DNA of 64,000 nucleotides from Unio delphinus (taxonomy: Eukaryota > Mollusca > Bivalvia > Unionida > Unionidae). The notes below the pieces were generated by a model. The model had not been told where the DNA came from and did not search any database. It saw nothing but the letters and a program-made list of their open reading frames with translations. The DNA lies in contig JAQISU010000003.1 of NCBI GenBank assembly GCA_029339505.1, positions 18,483,001-18,547,000 of the forward strand. Reading direction: 5' to 3'. The first letter of the stretch is position 1. The number at the start of each line of letters is the position of its first letter. Made by a program: the position numbers and the translations under genes. This document shows positions 32,320 to 40,599 of the stretch, in pieces.

Positions 32320-33720
32320 ATGTTCAAAAAATCATCTGATCCAGCGTTTGATATAGACGCCCCAGTTGGCAAGGATGATTCTGTACGCGATTATCAATAT
32401 TACGCCTATCATGCCATAGACTCAAATAGTCGAGCAAGAATTGAACTTCAAGTCCATGATACCAGTAAATACTTTTTGCCCTGTGAAGCGTTTATTGAAG
32501 TAGAAGGAGAACTTGTAACAGCTACTGATACTCCTGCTGTACCAGCACCGTATCCAGATGGTACTCAAGTCGGTTTTGTCAATAATGGTATCATGGCGTT
32601 ATTTGAGAGTGCAAAATATCTCATTGATGGAAAAGAAATTGAGTCGATAGATCGCGATGTTGATGTGGCTACAACAATAATCGGGTTAGCGAGATATTCC
32701 GATGATTATACAAGATCAGCAGGACCCTCTATGATGTTTGCAAAAGATGGTAAGAATACCGCTGGAGGAAATCCATTTGTTGTAAGACGACCAAAAAAAA
32801 CGTGATAATAGTGATGCTGATGTCGAGAATATGATTATAAACAACGATGCTAATTTCAATCTAGGAGCTGCAACACCAAACTCAATGTTGCAAGGAGCGC
32901 GTAAATCATTTTCATGCGCGATTCCACTGCATCACATATTTGGATTCTGTAGAAACGTCAGAAAAGTTATCTACGGGGCGTATCGCTTGTACGAAAAAGT
33001 GATGATAACGACGCAATCTGGAGGATTCCAGCAGATGCTGCAAATCCCAATGCTGATGCCGGTAAAGTCAATTTAACAAAAATATCATTGTGGATGCCAG
33101 TGTTAACTCCAGCAATCACCACAGAAGGACGATTACTATCATTTATGGACCAAGGAGGAAAATCATTACTAAGTTGGCTAACCGTGAGTACAGATGTTAA
33201 ACAATCAAATATCAACGGGTTATTCACTTGGAACCTAGCATCAAAACAAGGCGTTTCTGCGCCACGTCATATATTTATTGCGTTACAAGATAACGCACGA
33301 GTTGGCAATCAACTCTCCAGTCATATGATATTTAATCAATTAGGTGTGAAAGACGTCTCACTGAGAATAAACGGCCAGCAGGAACCATCCGAGGATATAC
33401 AACTTAATTACACCGAAAATCATATTGCACGAGTTTATCATCGTCTGTTGTCATTTATGGCACGCGACCAAAATGTCGATACTGGTTTGCAAATATCACA
33501 ATATGATTTTAAAAATCTGTATCCGATCTATTACTTCTCACTGGAACATCTCGATTTGATGAGACAATCTGTTGTTGATATACATTTTAGAGCTAATGTG
33601 ACTCGTGGTGCTATTGCTGATTATAGAGCGGTTGCTGTAATTCTCAGTGATAAATCAATGCTACTCGAAGGTGTTGAAGGAAGAATGAGAGTGGTAGATG
33701 CACCAGTGGAAAATCTTTGA
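32320..33720 (+). CDS. Major capsid protein (double jelly-roll), frame-interrupted
   Basis: Coding potential covers about 466 codons, the expected length for a Polinton major capsid protein, but in three pieces: 32320-32805, a middle piece about 32801-33075 in another frame, and 33076-33720 back in the first frame. The frame changes at an A8 run (32793-32800) and an A5 run (32994-32998); together they cancel. Family features: YQYYAYHAIDSNSRARIEL-like N-terminus, FIEVEGEL, then ESAKYLIDGKEIESID, a central FGFCRNVRKV...RLYEKV region, ISLWMPVLTP, and the C-terminal FYFSLEHLD-like strand here written YYFSLEHLD, followed by VDIHFRANV. It forms the icosahedral shell. Breaks could be decay or homopolymer error. 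Confidence 0.88.
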
Positions 33721-33759
33721 TTGATTTTCTCGATTTTTCATTGAATTAGAATCAATCAA
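33717..33759. terminator. 10-bp inverted repeat after the capsid gene
   Basis: TTGATTGATT (33717-33726) overlaps the capsid stop; AATCAATCAA (33750-33759) ends two bases before the next ATG at 33762. The stem could end the capsid transcript or regulate the next one. The loop includes GATTTTCTCGATTTTTC, the reverse complement of a GAAAAATCG-type motif. Confidence 0.4.
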
Positions 33760-33761
33760 TT

Positions 33762-34745
33762 ATGTATAACATGTCATATAGTGCTATTAGTGTTGCGTTA
33801 ACTCTCGGTCAATTAAAAAAATTGCAATCGGAATCAGCTAAAAAATGTGGAACCACAATCACGTTGAAACCCAACCAAATGACTGGTGGTGCAAATAAAC
33901 TATCGCTGACAACTCGTCAGGTGAAACATTTCAATGATGCACTTGCAGCCAAAAAAGGTGTTCAGATTACTCTCTCTGCGGCTGCTATCAAAAATATGAT
34001 TAAAACAGGCGGTATATTTCCGTTGTTAGCTGCGATTCCAGCATTGATTGCAGCAGCAGCCCCAGCGGTGGCTAAAGCGGCTGCGTTAGGAGCCGTTGGT
34101 ACTGCAGCAGGAATGGCACTAAAGAAAGCAACTGGGAAAGGATATAAAAAAGGGAAAGGGTCTAAGACTACCAGGAACCCCGTATTCGTGGTACAGCGGA
34201 AAGGGTCTAAGACTACCAGGAACCCCGTATTCGTGGTACAGCGGAAAGGGTCTAAGACTACCAGGAACGATTTATTAATTCAGGAACCTATGGTTCCCAA
34301 ATCTTCGATGGTTCCTATGTCCAATTTTGATTTAATGGATGCTGCTAAAAAACTAGCGATTAAAAACTTTAGAGGTGTCTTTATGAAAGATCAATTACCA
34401 CATCAACCAAACAGCGTTGAAACCGGAATCATTAATTTAGATAACAGCACCGGACCTGGAACTCACTGGGTTGCATACGCTATTGATCCACGTGGGATTG
34501 TTTATTTCGATTCATATGGATTAGCCCCACCAAAAGAGTTTATGCGTTATATAAAAACCCTTCCAATGAAGACTTGGTATTCTACGCTACCAACACAAAC
34601 GATGATTGACCCACCAATATGCGGCAGCGAAGTATTAAATGTCCTTGACGCTATTTCTAACTCCTTGAGTAACCCAAGCGGAAAACCACCACATGTTGTC
34701 GTTAATGAATACACTAGTAATCGCTGGAAATCGAAACGATTTTAG
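33762..34745 (+). CDS. Core/membrane-active protein fused to adenain-like cysteine protease
   Basis: 327 residues in two modules. N-terminal half: two related segments (LTLGQLKKL...TTITL and LTTRQVKHF...VQITL), then a strongly hydrophobic GGIFPLLAAIPALIAAAA stretch (83-118) and a basic GKGYKKGKG, matching a common separate Polinton virion protein likened to adenovirus core or membrane-lytic proteins. A linker holds KGSKTTRNPVFVVQR two and a half times (137-169). C-terminal half: Ulp1/adenain fold with H235 (GTHWVAY), D250 (VYFDSYG), Q279 and C287 (ICGSEVL), the expected order of catalytic residues. The protease matures virion proteins. Fusion of these two normally separate genes is unusual; the frame is uninterrupted. 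Confidence 0.87.
   Translation: MYNMSYSAISVALTLGQLKKLQSESAKKCGTTITLKPNQMTGGANKLSLTTRQVKHFNDALAAKKGVQITLSAAAIKNMIKTGGIFPLLAAIPALIAAAAPAVAKAAALGAVGTAAGMALKKATGKGYKKGKGSKTTRNPVFVVQRKGSKTTRNPVFVVQRKGSKTTRNDLLIQEPMVPKSSMVPMSNFDLMDAAKKLAIKNFRGVFMKDQLPHQPNSVETGIINLDNSTGPGTHWVAYAIDPRGIVYFDSYGLAPPKEFMRYIKTLPMKTWYSTLPTQTMIDPPICGSEVLNVLDAISNSLSNPSGKPPHVVVNEYTSNRWKSKRF
34155..34268 (+). repeat. 45-bp coding minisatellite
   Basis: AAAGGGTCTAAGACTACCAG begins at three points 45 bases apart; two full units and a partial third, bridging the core and protease modules in frame. Confidence 0.95.
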
Positions 34746-34769
34746 AGAGAGAAAGAGTTTTACAATAAC

Positions 34770-35809
34770 ATGATTGATATTTGGGGGAGATCTTTGAAAC
34801 CCAAACCCGATGGCACTGCACCACCTGATTCTGTCAAGGATGTAAAAAAACTAATCAAAGATGAAATAGCTGAGACGTTGAACTTAACAAATGTTGATCC
34901 TAATGAAATAGTTGTATTTGAAGACAAACAGGGTAAATTGAAATCCAGTGATGTGTCATTGGATGATATTTTAGTTAAACAACGAAACGCAATCGAGAAT
35001 ACTATCGCGTTATTTTCGGATCAGGGTAAATTGAAAACCAGTAATATTTCTCTGGATGATATTTTGGTTAAACAACAAAAAGCAATCGAAAATACTATCG
35101 CGTTATTTTCCGATCAGGGTAAATTGAAAACTAGTGATGTCTCTCTGGATGATATTTTAGTTAAACAACGAAACGCAATCGAGAATACTATCGCGCTATT
35201 TTCTGATCAGGGTAAACTCAAACGGGTGTACTCGTTTCGACGATTACAGATCGATTAAAAACTCTCAACGATGAGTTAAACAATTCTGTGTTTGTACTAA
35301 CAACACTTGAATCTAGAATTGAAGAAAACGGAAAACAGTTTACATCATTTCGTAGAAATATCATTGATAAATTTATTGGAACCCCGTTAGATAAAATTGA
35401 AATAAAACTCCCTGATATTAAAAAATCCATAGATGAGACGAAAACTTTCATCGAAGCCATCAAAGGTGATTTTTCGAGGATGATAACAATCATTGAAAAA
35501 ACAAAAATTCCTCATGAGAAAACCAACAACGTGGTATATACAATCCAACACGGATCATTTGCGTGGACACCTACAAACAACAAATTAGATATCACTGCAA
35601 CCGTTTAAGGTATTTATCGATTAACACTAGTAACACCATTGACTCAATTTAATATATCATCGTCGAGTTCATCCGGGGTCAATAATACGATTTCAACGAC
35701 TATCGACAAGGATACAACTGAAAAGTTCACTATAACAGCTACTGATAAAAATTTGATTAGGGTTTCAGCAACCTGGTATGTGGAATTCGTAGCGGATTTA
35801 AGTAAATAA
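34770..35809 (+). CDS. Repeat-rich fibre-like or coiled-coil protein, broken
   Basis: Likely one gene of about 345 codons in three readable parts. 34770-35258 (162 residues) contains three 31-residue repeats around SLDDILVKQRNAIENTIALF, strongly helical. The frame changes at 35220-35222; the second part, ending at the TAA 35606-35608, is coiled-coil-like (LNDELNNS, LESRIEENG) and finishes in short strands (VVYTIQHGSF). After that TAA the same frame stays open 66 codons, Ser/Thr-rich and strand-forming, to TAA 35807-35809. Helical shaft repeats followed by a beta-rich tip suggest a fibre or spike; no family was recognised, so this is inference from architecture and position among capsid genes. 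Confidence 0.6.
34926..35215 (+). repeat. 93-bp coding minisatellite
   Basis: GATCAGGGTAAATTGAAA-type unit starts at 35019, 35112 and 35205, preceded by a diverged first copy near 34926. The 93-base step keeps the frame and gives 31-residue repeats. Confidence 0.95.
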
Positions 35810-35819
35810 CTAAATTGAA

Positions 35820-35838
35820 AGGAAAATCGTTCGGATTT
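35820..35838 (+). promoter_or_regulatory. Diverged copy of the virion-gene upstream motif
   Basis: AGGAAAATCGTTCGGATTT resembles the GAAAAATCGTTTACGATTT motif and lies 34 bases before the ATG at 35873. Confidence 0.35.
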
Positions 35839-35872
35839 CACAATTGAAAACGCTAGTATTTTTAAAATAACA

Positions 35873-36418
35873 ATGATTTCATCAACTCAGTGTCGCTATG
35901 ATCAGGTCAGAGAATTTCAAAATAGACTCAAAACCCTCACTGAGGAGTGTCAAATAAAAATAAAAAAATACCGACGAAGAATCACCGCAATTGATATTAC
36001 TATGTACTCGGTGTCAAGCGTTCTCGCTGGCGCCGGAATAATACTTGCATCGGTTACAATGAATGCCCCGGTCGTAGTTCCAATTTGCATTTCTGCGGTG
36101 GCTACAATCGGGGGTATATCAACCGGGATAGCAAAAAAGATATCATCATGCAGCCAGAGTAAACTGCAGAATTACTTACTTCAATTTCATATTGCATCAA
36201 CCGCATATTCGCAGTTATCCCTGATGATATCGTCGTCACTCGATAATACAATTATATCAGATAGTGAATTCTCAGCGATGGTCAGTATTTTTGATTCCGC
36301 GATATCGAAATTAGAGCGACAACATGAGTATAATAACAATGACAACACCGATGGAATCAGAAAACACGAACCCAAAAAACAAAATGATCTCAATAATATC
36401 AACATTACCAGATTGTGA
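35873..36418 (+). CDS. Two-helix membrane protein
   Basis: 181 residues. A basic amphipathic N-terminal helix (FQNRLKTLTEE...KKYRRR) precedes a membrane hairpin at about residues 44-86 (VSSVLAGAGIILASV, turn with NAPVVV, ICISAVATIGGISTGIA), then helical KISSCSQSKLQNYLLQF and a polar Asn-rich tail. Similar two-segment proteins occur in the virion block of Polintons; a role in the virion membrane or membrane attachment is inferred. The tail (SKLERQHEYNNNDNT) is tandemly duplicated downstream, and the present stop at 36416-36418 lies at the duplication junction. The older form probably ended at 36662, overlapping the penton gene in another frame. Confidence 0.68.
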   Translation: MISSTQCRYDQVREFQNRLKTLTEECQIKIKKYRRRITAIDITMYSVSSVLAGAGIILASVTMNAPVVVPICISAVATIGGISTGIAKKISSCSQSKLQNYLLQFHIASTAYSQLSLMISSSLDNTIISDSEFSAMVSIFDSAISKLERQHEYNNNDNTDGIRKHEPKKQNDLNNINITRL

Positions 36419-36570
36419 GTTCTCAGTGATGGTCAGTATTTATGATTCCTCGATACCAAAATTAGAGCGACAACATGAGAATAATAACAATGACAACACC
36501 GCAGGAATTACTTCAACGAATAGTGGAGAACACGAACCCAGTACAAACAAGCATGATATCAATAACATCA
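36266..36570 (+). repeat. 151-bp tandem duplication at a gene overlap
   Basis: GAATTCTCAGCGATGGTCAG (36266) recurs as GAGTTCTCAGTGATGGTCAG at 36417; similarity continues through KLERQHE..NNNDN and the MTTP start of the penton gene. The second copy has about 18 extra bases near 36500. Confidence 0.9.
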
Positions 36571-36662
36571 ACGAATCCAGAATTCAGTGTGAATTTCCCC
36601 TCTCCGGTCCCAGTGAAGGAGATAGCGCTAGCAAAATTACGAGTATACCACAGTTGGCCTAA
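36324..36662 (+). CDS. Chimeric ORF from the second tandem duplication
   Basis: 112 residues. The start (MTTPMESENTNPKNKMISI, ATG at 36324 or 36339) copies the penton N-terminus; from about residue 32 it switches to the tail of the membrane protein (EFSVMVSIYDSSIPKLERQHE...). It arises because the two parent genes overlapped in different frames in the duplicated stretch. From 36475 it overlaps the penton gene in another frame. Probably not functional. Confidence 0.6.
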   Translation: MSIITMTTPMESENTNPKNKMISIISTLPDCEFSVMVSIYDSSIPKLERQHENNNNDNTAGITSTNSGEHEPSTNKHDINNINESRIQCEFPLSGPSEGDSASKITSIPQLA

Positions 36663-37874
36663 TATCAGATCAAAATCATTTGGTGGTCAACAACCGAATA
36701 ATTCACTGGTGTTTGCGAATAAGAATAAAGACGACGGTACCCCAGACTGGAACGTCGTTTCGATACCAACAGGGTCATACCAAATAGAACAAATCAATAA
36801 TGAATTCGCGCGTAGAATAAAATCGATTACTGGAACAGAATCGAAAATCGCTATAACAGTTCATGAGCCGACGCTATCATCCGCAATTGAGATAAGCACA
36901 GAAGGATACGTCGTAGATATCTATGACAGCTCGATAAGAACCGTACTAGGATGGCCTGAATTACCACCCCGGGGAGGGGGGGGGAACCGTTGATATACCC
37001 GAACCACAAAAAAAATGATTATATCACCGACAGAATAAACCCCGATAATCCAATAAAAAGTTATAAAGATTACCAATCCAGTGAAGATTTTTTTTATTTC
37101 TTCTACTCCCCAATTGAGGAAGAGGAGGAGGGGAGGGGTCAAGAGGGATATTATGTTGTTAACGAACCTAAAATTATCGAAAATTTCACAGCGATGGAAT
37201 ATGATTTTTTACTGTTGTTAATATCCATTAAATCCGGCTCTCTCACCCGAGATGAATTTATCAGCGTTGTAGAAATATGTAACAAAATCATCAATGACAT
37301 GGAAACATTTAATTCACAAATTATTCGAGTTATACTAGATGATAATCACCCCAAGTCGAGAACAGAGTTTGAATTAACTCTTGGTATCCCCGTTAAGGAT
37401 ATTCCAACATTCAAACTACCAGGATATAACGTACCAGAACTAAAAAAACTTCTCAATGATGCCATCGATGTTGGTTTCAAAATAATTCATGATACGTGGA
37501 AAAAAACAGCATCACCGGAAATAAAAATCCTCAAACACAATAATGACCCAGATGGTGGCGGTAGGCATATCGCTCCGTTCAACGTGAATATTTCATCGGT
37601 GATTGCGCTCAATTTAGTATGTGATGTTATCGAAGGAAGCTATCAAATTAATCTCGAACGATCAAATCAAGCTCAGCAAGGATATATTCTTTATTCGTTT
37701 GCACCAACAGCTCCTCCAGGATTCCTAGTTATTGAAAACCCAATTAATCCTGTCTACATGCGATGCCATAATAATTCATTAACCAGAATTAATTTCAAAC
37801 TCACCGACCAGTCAAATAACCTGATTGATTTACAAGAAGAGGTGTTAGCGATTAGTCTGTTTGTGAGATCCTAA
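36475..37874 (+). CDS. Penton-like minor capsid protein, frame-interrupted
   Basis: Two overlapping frames form one gene of about 466 codons. Part 1, 36475-36993 (ATG at 36475; 36490 gives MTTPQELLQ), contains EIALAKLRVYHSWPNI, SIPTGSYQIEQINNEF and TVLGWPE, the N-terminal pattern of Polinton penton-type proteins. Part 2, 36990-37874, has no early ATG and ends with the conserved DVIEGSY, LYSFAPTAPPGF, and LTDQSNNLIDLQ...SLFVR strands of the single jelly-roll. The frame changes at the G9 run 36976-36984. The join region (about 37000-37140) is low-complexity and acidic (EEEEEGRGQ) and may hold further shifts. It occupies capsid vertices. Stop TAA 37872-37874, 34 bases before the terminal repeat. 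Confidence 0.85.
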
Positions 37875-37908
37875 AGACTTGATCAAATCATTTATTATTT
37901 TTTGTTAT
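37875..37908. other. Short AT-rich spacer before right terminal repeat
   Basis: 34 bases, GACTTGATCAAATCATTTAT and a T-run; no gene or clear signal. Confidence 0.6.
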
Positions 37909-38153
37909 CCCAGAACTGAAAACTTTAGCAGCAGAGAGGGTGGATGACCACATCGTTGCGAGCAAAATTGATTAAAAAATCGTAAAATCTCCGTTTTTGC
38001 AAAAATGGAGACTTTTTTTGGGTTAAATGAGATTTGTTGGAAACCTGATATTTTGTTCGAAAACGTTATCTATAGGCCATATTTTGTTCGAAAACATGAT
38101 CTGGAAGCCTTATTTTTGCTTGAAAACGTGCTCTGTTCACCCTCTCTGCTGCT
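37909..38153 (-). repeat. Right terminal inverted repeat
   Basis: Reverse-complement partner of 22349-22593, about 99% identical. It ends CACCCTCTCTGCTGCT at 38153; the inner copy of the 16-base motif is at 37927-37942. Satellite resumes at 38154 with CAAACTACATGAAG. Confidence 0.96.
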
Positions 38154-40599
38154 CAAACTACATGAAGATAAATCTGATAACATGTAAGCTTTTATCTGGA
38201 TACATATCTATAGACAGAAACCAAATCACATCCTGTTAAATCAATCGAGAAACATATATCAACGTTGAAGTGGTTGCATACATATGTTTCCATCTTCATT
38301 AAGATGCTTATCTCAACATATCCATATACACATCGATATAACTATCCATGTTTATTAGAATACATCGAGATATTTCAATGCAAATACAATAATCTACGTT
38401 GTGGTGTTTCAATTCAGCTAGATTCACTTTCTTGTGGAAAAATCTATCTACATATGACAATATATGTAGACTGATAGATAGTTACATAATTTCATCTACG
38501 TGAAGATGTGTCGATATCCAAATAACAAACTACATGAAGATAAATCTGACAACATGTAAGCTTTTATCTGGATACATTTCTATAGACAGAAACCAAATCA
38601 CATCCTGTTCAAACAATCGAGATAAATATATCAACGTTGAAGTGGTTGTATACATATGTTTCCATCTTCATTAATTTGCTTATCTCAACATATCCATATG
38701 CACATCGATATAACTATTCATGTTTATTAGAATACATCGATATATTTCAATGCAAATACAATAATCTACGTTGTGGTGTTGTGGTGTTTCAACTCAGCTA
38801 GATTCACTTTCTTGGGGAAAAATCGGTCTACATATGACAATATATGTAGACTGATAGATAGCTACATAATTTCATCTACGTGAAGATGTTTCGATATCCA
38901 TATAACAAACTACATGAAGATAAATCTGACGACATGTAAGCTTTTATCTGGATACATATATCTATAGACAGAAACCAAATCACATCGTGTTATATCAATC
39001 GAGATACATATATCAACGTTGAAGTGGTTGAATACATATGTTTCCATCTTCATTAAGATGCTTATCTCAACATATCCATCTACACATCGCAATAGCTATC
39101 CATGTTTACTAGAATACATCGAGATAGTTCAATGCAAATACAATATTCTACGTTGTGATGTTTCAATTCAGCTAGATTCACTTTCTTGGGGAAAAATCTA
39201 TCTACATATGACAATATACGTAGACTGATAGATAGCTACATAATTTTATCTACGTGAAGATTTGTCGATATCCATTTAACAAACTCCATGAAGATAAATC
39301 TGACAACATGTAAACTTTTATATGGATACATATCTATAGACAGAAACCAAATCACATCGTGTTATATCAATCGAGATACATATATCAACGTTGAAGTGGT
39401 TGAATACATATGTTTCCATCTTCATTAAGATGCTTATCTCAACATATCCATCTACACATCGCTGTAACTATCCATGTTTACTAGAATACATCGAGATATT
39501 TCAATGCAAATACAATAATCTACGTTGTGATGTTTCAATTCAGCTAGATTCACTTTCTTGGGGAAAAATCTATTTACATATGACAATATACGTAGACAGA
39601 TAGATAGCTACATAATTTCATCTACGTGAAGATGTGTCGATATCCAAATAACAAACTACATGAAGATAAATCTGACAACATGTAAGCTTTTATCTGGATA
39701 TATATCTATAGACAGAAACCAAATCACATCCTGTTAAATCAATCGTGATACATATATCAACGTTGAAGTGGTTGTATACATATGTTTCCATCTTCATTAA
39801 GATGCTTATCTCAACATATCCATATACACATCGATATAAATATCCATGTATATTAGAATACATCGAGATATATCAATGCAAATACAATAATCTACGTTGT
39901 GGTGTTTCAATTCAGCTAAATTCACTTTCTTGGGGAAAAATCGATCTACATATGACAATATACGTAGACTGATAGATAGCTACATAATTTCATCTACGTG
40001 AAGATGTGTCGATATCCATATAACAAACTACATGAAGATAAATCTGACAACATGTAAGCTTTTATCTGGATACATATATCTATAGACAGAAACCAAATCA
40101 CATCGTGTTATATCAATCGAGATACTTATATCAACGTTGAAGTGGTTGAACACATATGCTTCCTTCTTCATTAAGATGCCTGTCTCAACATATCCATCTA
40201 CACATCGCTATAACTATCCATGTTTACTAGAATACATCGAGATATTTCAATACAAATACAATAATCTACGTTGTGGTGTTTCAATTCAGCTAGATTCACT
40301 TTCTTGGGGAAAAATCTATCTACATAAGACAATATACGTAGACTGATAGATAGCTACATAATTTCATCTACGTGAAGATGTGTCGATTTTCATTTAACAA
40401 AGTACATGAAGATAAATCTGACAACATGTAAGCTTATGTTTGGAGATATATCTGTAGATCGAAACCAAATTATATCGTGCTACATCAATCGAGATATATA
40501 CATCAACGTTGAAGTGGTTGAATACATATGTTTCCATCTTCATTAAGATGCTTATCACAACATTACCATCTACACATCGCTATAAATCTCCATGTTCAA

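Larger units (their letters stand above)
22349..38153 (+). mobile_element. Polinton/Maverick (adintovirus-like) element, about 15.8 kb
   Basis: Identified by the combination of integrase, family B polymerase, A32-like ATPase, adenain-like protease, double jelly-roll capsid protein, penton-like protein and phospholipase A2 between long terminal inverted repeats. Length (15,805 bases), AG at the 5' end and CT at the 3' end fit Polintons. Genes near the left end and centre are mixed in strand; all structural genes read rightward. The expected 5-6-base target duplication is absent: the six bases outside each end (AGTTTG and CAAACT) are complementary, not direct copies. Many genes carry frame breaks, so this copy is probably not autonomous, unless the breaks are homopolymer sequencing errors. 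Confidence 0.95.

Noticed and set aside
22614..37874. Alternative genetic code with TAA as a sense codon
   Set aside because: ATPase, phospholipase, endonuclease, HNH and penton genes all end naturally at TAA at the expected length.
22349..38153. Possibility of an integrated adenovirus, virophage or giant-virus fragment
   Set aside because: Integrase plus family B polymerase plus terminal inverted repeats with AG ends and the capsid/protease/ATPase set fit a Polinton or adintovirus; there is no adenovirus pTP, hexon or E1-type gene and no virophage-type primase-helicase.
22343..38159. AGTTTG / CAAACT beside the two ends as a target-site duplication
   Set aside because: They are reverse complements, not direct copies, and simply belong to the inverted satellite flanks.
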